From Theobroma cacao (Eukaryota > Streptophyta > Magnoliopsida > Malvales > Malvaceae): DNA of 64,000 nt. Of the stretch, positions 22,789 through 34,040 are shown one piece after another. Both the position numbers and the translations under genes were made by a program. Under the pieces are notes generated by a model. The model worked only from the letters and a program-made list of their open reading frames with translations, searched no databases and had not been told where the DNA came from. The number at the start of each line of letters is the position of its first letter. Position 1 is the first letter of the stretch. Location of the stretch: the NCBI RefSeq assembly GCF_000208745.1, contig NC_030851.1, forward strand, positions 25,931,828 through 25,995,827, in the 5' to 3' direction.

Positions 22789-24000
22789 ATGCCTCCTCGA
22801 CACAAACACCCACCTTTCACTAGATCGACTGGGAGGGGAAGAGGTCATTCCCAACGTCGTTAACTAGATGCAGTAGAGGGGGAATCTGGTGCATTCACCA
22901 TTCGGGCAGCACTTGCTGCTGAACAGGCCGAGACTCCTCCACATCCTCCACCACCTACTGATATTCTTGCCATGTCTCCTGAGATAGTCCAAGTATTGGC
23001 AGCCTTTTTTACAACTATTGTTGGCTAGGCTCAGGTTGGTCAGGCTCTTTCTATAGTACCACCAGTTGCTCTTTCAGTACCACCACCCCTACCTCTAGTT
23101 CCACCGTCAGTACAAGATGTATTTATTTCTAAGAAGTTGAAGGAGGCTAGACAACTAGGTTGCGTTTCCTTTATGGGTGAGTTGGACGCAACCGTAGCCA
23201 AAGATTGGATTAATCAGGTTTCGAAGACACTCTCTGATATGAGGTTGGATGATGACCTGAAGTTAATGGTGGCCACGAGATTACTAGAAAAGAGAGCTAG
23301 TACATGGTGGAATTTAGTAAAATCTCGTTCCATTATTCCTCTGACCTGGTCAGACTTTCTAAGAGAATTTGATGGTCAATATTTTCATTTATTTCCATCA
23401 AAAAGAAAAAAATAGAAAATTTTTGAGTTTGAAACAGGAGAACTTAATGGTAGAGGAGTACGAGGCTTGTTTTAATGAGATGATGTTATATGTGTCGAAT
23501 CTGGTGAAATTTGAGCACGATCAGGCCAGTTATTTCTAGAAAGGGCTCCGTAATGAGATTAGAGAGCAGATGACAGTGACTGGTAGGGAGCCACATAAGG
23601 AGATGGTACAGATGGCTTTAAGGGCCGAGAAGCTTGCAAATGAAAATAGGAGAATGCGAGTTGAGTTTGCAAAAAGGAGAAATACAAGTGTATCTTTCAG
23701 TCAGCCACCAAAAAGAGGCAAAGACTCATCTGCTTCAGGGAGTACTGCCTCTATTTCAGTGACATCTCCTCGACCTCCATTTTCACAAACACAGCTGAGG
23801 CCTCTGAGATTCAGTAGATCTACGATGACTACTTCTGGGAAGAGTTTTGGAGGTTTTGATAGATGCAAGAAGTGTGGGAAGAATCATTTTGGGCTGTGTA
23901 GGGGATCAGTACGATGTTTTCATTGTGGTCAGTCGGGCCCCATTAGGAGTGATTGCCCACAGCTAGGACGGGCTACTGCAACAGCTCCATCTCCACTAGC
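22789..24000 (+). pseudogene. Chromovirus gag (broken)
   Basis: It starts MPPRHKHPPF at 22789. A proline-rich stretch with stops near 22860 and 23027 precedes the capsid-like region at 23137-23415: LGCVSFMGELDATVAKDWI, then KLMVATRLLEKRASTWW and TWSDFLREFDGQYF. These match the retrotransposon gag family. The frame shifts by one near 23415, and gag continues with LMVEEYEACFNEM, a stop near 23537 and GLRNEIREQM. Two zinc-binding motifs follow: CKKCGKNHFGLC at about 23866 and the knuckle CFHCGQSGPIRSDC at about 23914, both retaining their cysteines and histidine. Confidence 0.85.
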
Positions 24001-27000
24001 TCATACGGATATGCAGAGGAGAGATCCTTCTGGGTTACCACCGAGGCAGGGAGTAGCTATACAGTCTGGTGTAGAGAGTAACACCCTGGCATATCCACCT
24101 TTGAGACCACAGACTCGTACTTCGACAAGAGTTTTTGTTGTGATGGAAGATGAGGCATGGGTCCGACTTGGAGCAATGACAGGTACTATGTCTTTATTTG
24201 ATAAATATGCTTATGTTTTGATAGATTCTGGCTCAAATAGGTCTTATGTGAGTATGGCATTTGCATCACTTGCTGATAGAAACTTATCACCATTAGAGGA
24301 AGAAATTGTAATTCACACCCCTTTAGGAGAAAAGCTAGTTAGAAACAGTTGTTATAGAGATTGTGGAGTAATGGTTGGTGAGGAAGAATTTAGGGGTGAG
24401 TTGATTCCTCTAGAGATCCAAGATTTCGACTTGATATTGGCTATGGATTGGTTAACTACACATCGGGTGAATGTGGATTGTTTCAGGAAAGAAGTTGTTC
24501 TTCAAAATTCGGAGGGAGCAGAGATTGTATTTGCAGAGGAACGTCGAGTATTACCGTCCTGTGTAATCTCGACCATCAAACCTTTAAAACTTGTGCAGAA
24601 AGGGTATCCGGCATATTTAGCACATGTGATCGATACTTCAAAAGGGGAACCTAAATTAAAGGATGTCCCAATAGTAAGTGAGTTTCCTGATGTATTTCCT
24701 AATGAATTACCGGGACTACCTCCTGAGTGAGAGCTTAAGTTCCCTATTGATTTACTTCCTGGTACCGCACTTATTGCTATCCCTCCATATCGAATGGCTT
24801 CAGCAGAGTTGAAGGAACTAAAAGTCCAACTGCAAGATTTGGTGGATAAGGATTTTATTCACCCTAGCACTTCTCCTTGGGGAGCACCAGTCCTATTTGT
24901 AAAGAAGAAGGACGGCACTCTTCGATTGTGTATCGATTACCGTAAGCTAAACCGAGTAACCATCAAGAATAAATACCTTTTACCCCAGATCGATGATTTT
25001 TTTGATTAGTTACAAGGTGCTATGGTGTTTTCTAAGATTGATTTGAGCTTTGGGTGTTATTAGTTGAAGATTAAATAGCAGGATGTATCCAAGACTGCTT
25101 TTAGGACGCGTTATGGGCATTATGAGTTTCTGGTGATGCCGTTTGGTTTGACTAATGCCCCGACAGCTTTTATGGATCTTATGCACAGGGTGTTCCATCC
25201 ATACTTGGATAAGTTCGTGATAGTATTCATAGATGACATCCTGGTTTATTCGAAGAATGATGATAAACATGCTGCCCATTTGCGTATTGTGTTGCAAACC
25301 TTGTGTGAAAAACAACTTTATGCGAAGTTCTCTAAATGTGAGTTCTAGTTAAAGGAAGTGGTTTTCTTGGGACATGTGGTGTTCGGAGCTGGAATTTATG
25401 TCGATCCCAAGAAGATTGAGGCAATCTTACAATGGGAGCAACCGAGAACGGTAACTGAGATTTGTAGTTTTCTTGGCTTAGCCGGTTATTATCGGAGATT
25501 TGTTCAGGGATTTTCATTGATAGCTGCTCGTTTGACTCATCTAACTCGTAAAGGAGTTAAGTTTGAGTGGGATGATGTTTGTGAGAGTCGATTTCAGGAG
25601 CTAAAGAACCAGTTAACCTTCGCTCTCGTTCTGACACTTCCGAGTTGGTGGGAAAGAATTTGTGGTATACAGTGATGCCTCTAAATTGGGATTAGGGTGT
25701 GTATTAATGTTAGACGAGAAAGTAATAGCTTATGCTTCTCGACAGTTGAAGAAGCATGAGACGAATTACCCCACCCATGATTTGGAGTTAGCAACAGTAG
25801 TTTTTGCATTGAAGATTTGGAGGCATTATTTATATGGTGAGTGTTGTCAGATTTTTACTGATCATAAAAGTTTGAAATATTTGCTCACCCCAAAAGAACT
25901 TAATTTGAGACAAAGACAGTGGCTAGAGTTGATCAAGGATTATGACCTAGTAATTGATTACCATCCGGGAAAGGCAAATGTTGTAGCGGATGCCTTAAGT
26001 TGTAAATCCTCATCGTCGTTAACAACGCTTCGGAGTTCTTATTTTTTGATGTTACTTGAGATGAAGTCTCTAGGAATTCAGTTGAATAATGGTGAGGATG
26101 GAACCCTACTTGCTAGTTTTGTTGTGAGACCTTCATTGTTGAATCAAATCAAAGAATTGCAGAAATCCGATGATTGGTTAAAGTAGGAAGTTCAAAAGCT
26201 GCAAGATGAAGAAACTAGTGAGTTTAGACTCAGTGATGATGGTACTTTGATGTTTGGAGACCGAATTTATGTTCCTTAAGATGACCAGTTGAGACGAGCT
26301 ATTTTAGAATAAGCTCATTCTTTCGCCTACGCTTTACATCCCGGAAGCACCAAGATGTATCAGACTATTAAAGAAAGTTATTGGTGGCCGGGTATGAAAC
26401 GAGACATAGCAGAGTTTGTAGCAAAATGTCTCACATGCCAACAGATTAAGGCAGAACATCAAAAACCATCAGGTACTCTTTAGCCTTTACCTATTCCGGT
26501 ATGGAAGTGGGAACATGTGACTATGGACTTTGTATTGGGTTTGCCGTGGACACAGAATGGGAAGGATGCTATTTGGGTGATTGTGGATAGATTGACTAAG
26601 TCCGCCCATTTTTTGGCTATCCATAACACGTATTCTATTGAGAAACTAGCGAAACTTTATATAGATGAGATTGTGAGATTACACGGAGTTCCAGTTTCTA
26701 TTGTGTCAGATCGAGACCCTCGGTTTACTTCTCAATTTTGGCCGAAATTCCAGGAAGCTCTCGGAACTAATTTAAGATTTAGCATTGCCTTTCATCTGCA
26801 GACTGATGGTCAATTTGAAAGGACTATTCAGACTCTAGAAGATATGTTACGGGCTTATGTCATTGACTTTATTGGGAGTTGGGACAGACACTTGCCATTG
26901 GTGGAGTTCGCGTATAATAACAGTTTTCAGTATAGTATTGGGATGGCACCATACGAAGCTCTGTATGGAAAGAAGTGCCGAACTCCACTCTGTTGTGATG

Positions 27001-27660
27001 AAGTGGGTGAGAGGAAATTGTTTAATGTGGAATTGATTGATCTGACAAATGACAAGATCAAGGTTATCCGAGAGCGATTAAAGACAGCTCAAGATAGGCA
27101 GAAGAGTTATTCTGATAAACGAAGGAAAGATTTAGAGTTTGAAGTCAACGATAAAGTTTTTCTTAAGGTTTCTCCTTGGAAAGGTAATAATTTGAAAATT
27201 CCAAGTATTAAATCTTATTTGATTACACTATTGTGATAATTTTTGGTATTTATTGGATAATGAAAGGTGTGATTCGATTCACGAAGCAGGAAAAGCTCAA
27301 TCCGAGATATATTGGACCCTTTCATATCATTGAAAGGATTGGGCCAGTGGTTTACAGACTTGAATTACCGCTAGAGTTAGATCAGATTCATATTGTTTCC
27401 ACGTCTCGATGCTGAAAAAGTATGTTCTCGATCCCTCCCACATTCCAGAGACACCACCGATTGAGTTGCATGAAGATTTGAAGTTCGAGGTGCAGCCTGT
27501 ACGTATTCTAGATCTAAAGTATCGAGTGCTAAGGAACAAGAGCATTCTAATGGTGAAAGTATTATGGAAGAATGCTCGAATGGAGGAGATGACGTGGGAA
27601 GTCGAGCACCAGATGAGAAACCAATATCCATATCTTTTGTTCGAATCCAGTAAGTGAAAT
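24001..27660 (+). pseudogene. Chromovirus pol: protease, RT, RNase H, integrase, chromodomain
   Basis: Protease has LIDSGSNRSYVS near 24220 and DLILAMDWL near 24430. Reverse transcriptase spans about 24790-25350, with [20 protein letters not shown] and the catalytic FIDDILVYS near 25228-25254. RNase H starts [14 protein letters not shown] at 25662. The integrase zinc region, HPGSTKMYQ to CLTCQQIK, lies at about 26335-26450. The core follows with TMDFVLGLP (26520), IVSDRDPRF (26700) and the acidic residue near 26835. The GPY/F module is at 27290-27370, and the chromodomain at about 27490-27655 ends VKVLWKNARMEEMTWEVE. Stops occur near 25006, 25063, 25075, 25346, 26184, 26278 and 26480. The frame changes near 25665, at the 27186 insertion and near 27400. 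Confidence 0.9.
27186..27268 (+). repeat. 76-bp insertion with a 7-bp flanking duplication in integrase
   Basis: GAAAGGT occurs at 27179-27185 and again at 27262-27268, enclosing 76 AT-rich bases that do not belong to the integrase reading frame. Removing 83 bases brings LKVSPWKG directly next to the basic [11 protein letters not shown] stretch before the GPY/F module, as expected for the family. 83 bases also exactly account for the change of frame seen there. The insert has no clear terminal inverted repeats. Confidence 0.8.
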
Positions 27661-27679
27661 TTTGAGGTCAAAATTTTAT

Positions 27680-27694
27680 TTTAAGGGGGGTAGT
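27680..27694 (+). other. Polypurine tract of the chromovirus
   Basis: TTAAGGGGGGTAG lies immediately before the 3' LTR. It is the expected primer for plus-strand DNA synthesis. Confidence 0.8.
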
Positions 27695-27696
27695 GC

Positions 27697-30647
27697 TGTC
27701 AAGCCCGACTTTATAAAATATTAGCCATGTCATTCATGTAATTGACAATATGCTTGCATACTTGGAAAGCCTCGAAAAATCATCAAAAGATGGTAGTGTA
27801 CTGAATGGTACAACTAAGTTGAATTAAGCCTTGAACTAGATCAAATAAAGATTTTAAGATGAAATTGAGAATTTTAAAACCCCAGAATTAGTTAAAATGG
27901 TGATTCGGAGTTCGAGGACCGATTGGGAGTCAAATTGAAATTTTCTTGACCTAGAGGCAAAATGGTCATTTTGCCACCCGAGATTAAAATGTGAGTGTTG
28001 GATGAAATTTTTGACTAAGATTGATCATTTGGAGTATAATTTGAGTTTGAGAAGTGAAAAATTTTAATTTTGGCATTTTTCAGAGGATAAGGGCAAAATA
28101 GTCATTTACCACCCTAAGAGCAAAATTGTAATTTTACAGCACCCAACACTTGTCCAGCACCTGAATTTCACCCATTATTATTATGGATAATTGAAGGATT
28201 TTATGTGGTGGAGAAAGAAAGCTTAATAGTTAAGAATTTAAAAATAGACCAATGGTAAGGTGACAAGTGTCAAGCTTTTATTTCTTTATTATGTTCCTTA
28301 TAAATTAGCACAAAATCAGCCCATTTCTTTTCATTATGGTCAGCCTCACCAAGGAGAAACAAGAAAAAGGAAGAACAAAACCCTAGGTGGAAAAATTCAA
28401 GGAAAAAGTGTGAAAATTCAAGGCAACAAGTGAAAAAAGGTAAGATTTTTCAATTTAAGCTTGAGATCTCTCTTTCTTAAGCATTTTTTCTTATTTTCCA
28501 TGGTTGAATCATATGAAATCATGATGAATCCCTTGCTGGCCAAACACTTAGAGGGAGATTTTGATTCTTGATTTGGTTAGATTTCAATGTATTTTAGTAT
28601 TTTTAGTTAGTTAGTGATGTGTAGCATGAAAAGCCAACAAGAAAAATTCACTTCCTCCCATCACCCATCATTGGCCAAATTTTCCATGTAAAGTGTGGAT
28701 GGTGGATTTGATTTTACTTCAAGTGAATTGGTTAGGAAATGATGAATTATGGTGAGAAAATCAAGTAGGAAAAATCATAGTGTTGATGCACCCATCATGG
28801 CCGAAATTCCCAAGAAAAAATGTGAAGATGATTTTGCTAAATTTTATGCTATTTGACTTGTGTTTGATGGTTTGGAGAATTGGAAGAAAAATGGAGTTAA
28901 TTGGAGTTGAATTGGACATATTGGCCAATTAATCGAGTGATAGATCGAATTAGGCCAATACCGTTTTATTTAGGTACACAATTGAATTTGTGTAGAACAC
29001 CGTGTTTAGACGATAATCCGAACAATTTGCATTCCATATAGTTTTATAACGGTTTAGCACCAATGTGGTAAATTGCTTGATTGTGCATTATGTCTAGGTG
29101 GTGAATCCTCCGATAAAGGCAAAGAAATTGTACCCGAGGATCGATAGTCGGAGTATTCTAAAAATTCGACTCCCAAAATAGTGAGTAACATTATCATTAT
29201 TTTAATTATCTAAAGTGGTCTTTTTATTCGATTTTTGTGAATTTTATGAAAAAAGAGTTAAATGGTTAATTTTTAGGTTTTATAAACAAAATGTGTTTAA
29301 ATGAAATGATTTTATAAATTGTCTTGAAATTCAATGATGGCTTTGAAAATAGAGTAATTGGAGACCATTTGATGTATTATGAATTTATGGTTCTAATTGA
29401 TTAGCTTATGGCAATATTGGCATGAATGGCTGAATTGGTAAATGTTCTGAAAATGTTTGAACTGTTGATTTGCCTTGAGAGGCTGTAAAATAAAATAATT
29501 GCCATGTCATGCTATCGCAAATTTTATTGTATGGTGGGTTTAGCTTAATGCAGTGGGCGGGTTTTGTGGACCAACCTATTAAAGAGGCACGAAATTCGGT
29601 TATATACGTACCTCGATCATAGAGGCACGTAGAGTATCTCCTGAGGTATGGTTAGAGTTCACGTCACGCCGAACCACCTCGTGATGATGAACTCTATTAA
29701 TGCCAAGGAACGGCTGTGTTTTTCGAACTAAAACTATGTTTATGTGTATACGAAACTTTTTAACAGCCTTGGTGGACTCGGTTAGATGCCTCGGCCAAGG
29801 TATCCCCGACAATGATTTTGACAGGAGCCAAGCTTTTAAGATACTCATAAGCCATGTTGATTATTTAAATGAAATGAATATTTATGTTATGAAATAAATA
29901 TTGAGATGGAATATTTTAATCGTCTCCATTTACTCGACTTTAGATATTTTGGATGATGTTTGTTTACTCACTGGGATTATATAATCTCACCACCCTCATT
30001 TCCACCCATTTCAGGCTCAGAATAGGCTTTAGATAGCTGATTCCATCGAGGGTACCATTGGATTTGCATCCTTCAAACTGTAGGTTCACAATCTCCCTTA
30101 CTTTTGGTTATTCGAGGGCCCACTGGTTATTGTAAATTAAATTAAATATTCTGGCTTACTGTATTACAGTATGTATGAATTTATTTTGCTTTTATGCTGC
30201 AAAAATTATTTATGTATAACTCCAAAAATATTGTTTTATAAGAACATAGAATATTTTATTGAATATTTTTTTTTATTTTTTTTTATTATTTATTATATCC
30301 AAATAATTATAATTTCATTTTAAATGAGGGTCTTAGACGTTTAAACTTATTTTTGATTATGAATTATGTGTTTTGTACTTACATACTACATTTTTACCTG
30401 GTTTCGAAATTTTTAAGGAAAAATGACCAAAATGCCCTTGTGAGACAGAAATAATTTTTTTTATTGTTTTAAGTTGGAAATAGCTTAAAACCTTTTAGAA
30501 CATGATATTTGGCAATGGTTACTCATAGGGGAAATGAGAAACTGTATTAAAGCCTTCCGAGGTTCCGATTGGCATTTCGGGTAATGAGTATCTATCAGGA
30601 CACAACGGCGGTTGTCACAGGCTCGATGGGAGTACCGGGTCATGACA
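27697..30647 (+). repeat. 3' LTR of the Tekay-type chromovirus (2951 bp)
   Basis: It starts TGTCAAGCCCG and ends GGGTCATGACA, collinear with the 5' LTR. The divergence of the two copies, a few per cent by eye including small indels, indicates an insertion that is not very recent. The acceptor-like site reads CCCATTTCAG ending at 30014 and is intact here. Confidence 0.95.
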
Positions 30648-30650
30648 AAA

Positions 30651-31086
30651 ATAGGTTGTGATGGATATTTAGGACCCTGATCATGACTCCATGAAAAATT
30701 TGAGTGATTCCACCATGAGTTGTAATTGTTGGAGTACGAATTGTTTTACTGCCTATTGAAGCTTCCATCAAATTGCATTGATTCATATAGGTTGGACAAC
30801 AATCACTAGAGTGCCTATCTCCACAAAGCTTGCATGCCACAAAAGGGCTTTGAAAAACATTAACACCCCAAGTGTCAATTGTTTGAGGCAAAGCATCAAC
30901 TTGGGCAGCCAAAGCATTGGTAGCGAATTCATAATCACTAGCAACCCTAGGCATAAATTGTTCAGATAGCCACTGATAGTTATAATAATTCATCACCTCA
31001 ACCAAAAGTACCTGAAAATCAAATAAAAAAATTGAACTAAGACTAAATTTGCTTGGTATTAGTATTAGCAAAAATTGTAGAAACAA
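30651..31086 (-). pseudogene. Athila gag, zinc-knuckle part
   Basis: Minus-strand translation gives MNYYNYQWLSEQF, a stretch with NALAAQVDAL, and then CKLCGDRHSSDCC, which fits the Athila CX2C-X4-H-X4-C knuckle. After that the frame shifts into the NFSW-like region that normally follows the knuckle in Athila gag. The upstream capsid part is absent: the sequence passes within about 100 bases into the primer-binding site, so gag has an internal deletion at its 5' end. Confidence 0.75.
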
Positions 31087-31088
31087 TT

Positions 31089-31105
31089 CCCCGACAACGA
31101 CACCA
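31089..31105 (-). other. Primer-binding site of the Athila-type element
   Basis: The sense strand reads TGGTGTCGTTGTCGGGG, close to the TGGCGCCGTTGCCGGGG site of Athila/Tat elements, which does not use methionyl-tRNA. The differences are all C-to-T or G-to-A type changes, as expected in an old methylated copy. Confidence 0.8.
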
Positions 31106-31111
31106 AAAGCT

Positions 31112-32594
31112 TGTCAGTTAAAATTCTACTACGCATGTATACGTATCGTATAGATAGTATATAAGCAAGAAAAGTATCGATCCCATAAAGAATTGATCTA
31201 AAATTTTACTAAGTACTAAAATTAGAACAATTTAAATTTATTCAAATAATTAATATCTGAATTCTAATTAAACTAAAAACTCCTCAACTAAAACTAATTT
31301 AATTAAAAATTAAAGCAACAAGATAATTGGGTAAACAGCAAATCAAACAAGCCTAGGATTACAATATCCCTCACACTTCATCTAAATCTTACCTCTCTTC
31401 CTTAACTTATTTCAATGGGTTGAATCGCTAATCTAGAGTCCTCAATTATTTATAAGGGTCTCCCAACTCGTCTTATAAAAATATCTATTTTAACCAAAAT
31501 ATTATATCCCTATGTGAATTAAAATTAAAACAAATTCATTAAGTTCAAGCTCTAATCTAGCTACATATGGCCTATAGTCATATCCCTATCCTATACGTAA
31601 ATCAATTAATATGATCATATGCTATCCCAATTTTAGTCTACACTAAACTCCCTTTCCCAAGTTTGTTTAAGTTCCTAAATCAATTTAATTGGTGATCAGG
31701 CAATTAAAAGCATTAAGAACAAATTTGAATAAACAATTCAATTCCATTAAAAATAAGCAAGAAAGAGATTAAAAATTTAGATTACATGTGAGTTAAATTG
31801 CAATCCTAGAAAAATAGTTTAGTTCATAATATTGAATAAAAACTTCATCCAAGGAAAATTAGCCATTAATCCAAGTTAAAGAAAATGAGAAAAACACAAA
31901 AGTAAAGAGGGAAAACTAATAGTTGAAGCTTTGTGATCTTGATTCTCCCTCAAATTCTATTGCTTTTTTGCTTTGTTTTTGGCTCTTTTTCTCTAGAGAA
32001 ATTGCCTGCTGCCTCTTCCTAGAAACCTCTAAAAAAAGCCCCTTAAATAGCCTTCAAAAGCCCTAGCATCCAAATCCCCATAAGCTTGTTATTTTTGAAA
32101 AATACGGTGAGCGTCACGGCTCTCATTTCCTAGAGTCGCGACTCTCAAAGGTTCTGTCTCAATTCTATTCTTTTAGTACAGTACTTTTATTTTGATAAAG
32201 ATTTAGACAACCTTATGATCAAAACTGGGCAAAGTAGTAAACATCAAAATTGTAGCGTTGCCTCCTAGCTTTCTAATGGTTAAAAAATAATGTCATTTGG
32301 ACTTCTGTCGTGAGAGATATGCTCAAAAACCAAAATATATGCAAACAGAGCACTAGTCCATTACGCACCTTTCTTCAACAATTGAAACTAATTTTGATCC
32401 TATTCCTACAAAACCATAAAAATAAATATAAATAACATAAAACTAACATTATTAACTTAAAATAAATATTTAAATATTAATTAAACTAAACTAATAAAAT
32501 AACAAAAAACACCTAAATCTGATTCTAAATCTATTCTAGCTAAAACTAATTAGGCATTTAATCTCCCATTGAATATATGTATTTGATGCACTCA
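31112..32594 (-). repeat. 5' LTR of the Athila-type element (about 1.48 kb)
   Basis: The 3' end in the sense direction is fixed by the primer-binding site. The other end is placed at TGAGTGCATCAAATACATA (sense), a start often seen in Athila-like LTRs, but no second LTR copy is present to confirm it. The interior has the GCGTCACGGCTCTC and GTCGCGACTCTC phrases near 32110-32150. Confidence 0.55.
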
Positions 32595-33857
32595 TTAAGA
32601 ATGTATCGATAAATTTGGACCAAAAAGTATTTTTCAAAGTCTTTTTTTATTGTTCTTCTTCTCAAACTCATTTGAAAGTACTAAGGAATGTCTAGGCTTG
32701 ATTTATCAATACTTAGAGAAAATTTTGATCATATTCTTTTGTCATTTCAGAACATAAGATCAATTTGAAAGTTATAGAGCTAATAATTATTTTCATTGCT
32801 TTTTTATCAAAATTTATTTATTTAAAAAATATGTGACCATCATCTCATTTATTTATTTAAAAATATGAAAGATTTTTTTATTAATTAGTTTGTTTTATTC
32901 AAACAAATAACTTACATAGAATCTAAATGTGTAGTTAACTAATTAAGAATTATTTATTCAATTATTATTATCTCTCAGTCTTTTAAACTAAGCTCACTGT
33001 ACTTTACATTATAATAATTTTAATCATGTATTAAGAATTAGGATTTTAAATCACTATACCAAATAAGATTTATAATTAAATACTTTATAGCTTCTATAAT
33101 AATTTCTTTTAAAAAAATCCTATGTATCTTTTATTTAATGGATATTATATATCTTGCATTAATACAATGTTAATGCTTTGTTTAATTCAGATTAAAAATT
33201 AAAATTTTGATAAAAAGGTAGTATGAAATACTACATACTTTGAGTAAGCATTCGAATAATTTGAAAAATTAGGAACTTCAAATAAGTGTATTGGTCTTTA
33301 ATATGGAAACCAAGGACCACAACTTAATATTCTTTAGTATGTAAAAATTGCATCTTTATCCTATACATTAACCTAAAAAAATTTAAAACTTTTAACAACA
33401 ATTTTAATTAATCCTATTCTCCCTATTTACTAGGAGAGCAACGGAGAAGCTGAGCAGACCATAGACCAAAGTTGATGAAGCTGGTGCCGAGTTTATTATG
33501 ATACAGAAGAGAATTAACATAAAAAATGTCTTGAAGGCAAATAAAAGAAAGCAAAAGGTGGGCAGGAAGTAAATAATGTTTACCATAAACATTGTAAACA
33601 AGTCACCTAGTATAGAGTGACCTTTGGGTAAGGCCACCTAAGCAAGGATTTTAGGTTTCAAATTTGAAAAAGGTTCTATATTTTTATAATAATAATATAA
33701 TTAATTATATTAAAAAAATTTAAAAATTTTAATAATTAATAAAAAGACCTCATTTAAATATTTTATTTTAAACTTTTAAAATTATTAAATCGTCATTGAC
33801 TTTATAGTTCGAATCGCAAAATACTACAAGTCTCTTTCAACCTCAACGTTGTTCATG
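32595..33857. other. AT-rich intergenic sequence without recognised features
   Basis: There are many poly-A and poly-T runs, no reading frame with a recognised domain, and no LTR ends. This may be unique host DNA between the Athila element and the hAT transposon. The minus-strand open frame at 33404-33637 is hydrophobic but has no supporting signal. Confidence 0.5.
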
Positions 33858-33865
33858 TTCCTATG
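33858..33865 (+). other. hAT target-site duplication, left
   Basis: TTCCTATG, matching TTCTTATG at 38811-38818 in seven of eight positions. Eight base pairs is the duplication length of hAT transposons. Confidence 0.85.
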
Positions 33866-33879
33866 TAGGGGTGAGCAAG

Positions 33880-34040
33880 TTGGAACCGACCCGAACAACC
33901 GAACTGAACCGAAATGAGTTTGATTTTTTTGGTTCGGTTAGTTCAGTTTTTCGATTATTTCGGTTATAATAGTTCGGTTAGTATAGTTACTTCGGTTCGA
34001 TTTCGATTAGACATTTTTCTAACCGAACTAACCGAAGGGC
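33880..34040 (+). repeat. Left subterminal repeats of the hAT element
   Basis: Several copies of GGTTCGGTTAG and its complement CTAACCGAAC occur in both orientations within about 160 bases of the terminus. In the Ac family such subterminal arrays bind transposase through the BED finger, and the matching array at 38655-38785 supports this role. Confidence 0.75.

Larger units (their letters stand above)
19673..30647 (+). mobile_element. Complete Tekay/Del-type chromovirus (about 11 kb)
   Basis: It has two long LTRs (19673-22629 and 27697-30647), a primer-binding site, a gag-pol region with domains in the order protease, reverse transcriptase, RNase H, integrase, chromodomain, and a polypurine tract. 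The flanks are AAAAC and AAAAT, a 5-bp duplication with one mismatch. It interrupts the gag of an older Athila element, whose two halves flank it. LTRs near 3 kb and a chromodomain after the integrase GPY/F region point to the Tekay (Del) clade. The coding region has frameshifts near 23415, 25665 and 27400, many stops and a 76-bp insertion, so it is defective. Confidence 0.9.
30648..32594 (-). mobile_element. Athila-type element, right half (5' LTR, binding site, gag)
   Basis: This is the continuation of the element at 17880-19672. On the minus strand the order is LTR (about 32594 to 31112), primer-binding site (31105-31089) and gag, broken at the chromovirus insertion. Confidence 0.75.

Noticed and set aside
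24001..27660. Endogenous pararetrovirus (Caulimoviridae) as an explanation of the reverse transcriptase
   Set aside because: Integrase, chromodomain, LTRs, binding site, polypurine tract and target duplication are all present, and no movement protein is seen. It is a Ty3/Gypsy element.
30778..30969. Plus-strand frame opposite the Athila gag
   Set aside because: The minus-strand frame contains the CX2C-X4-H-X4-C knuckle and lies next to a matching binding site and LTR, so the plus-strand frame is a shadow.
33404..33637. Hydrophobic minus-strand frame of 77 codons as a small membrane protein
   Set aside because: It is in AT-rich sequence with no homology I can recognise, no conserved context and no promoter signal; hydrophobic codons are expected from T-rich DNA.
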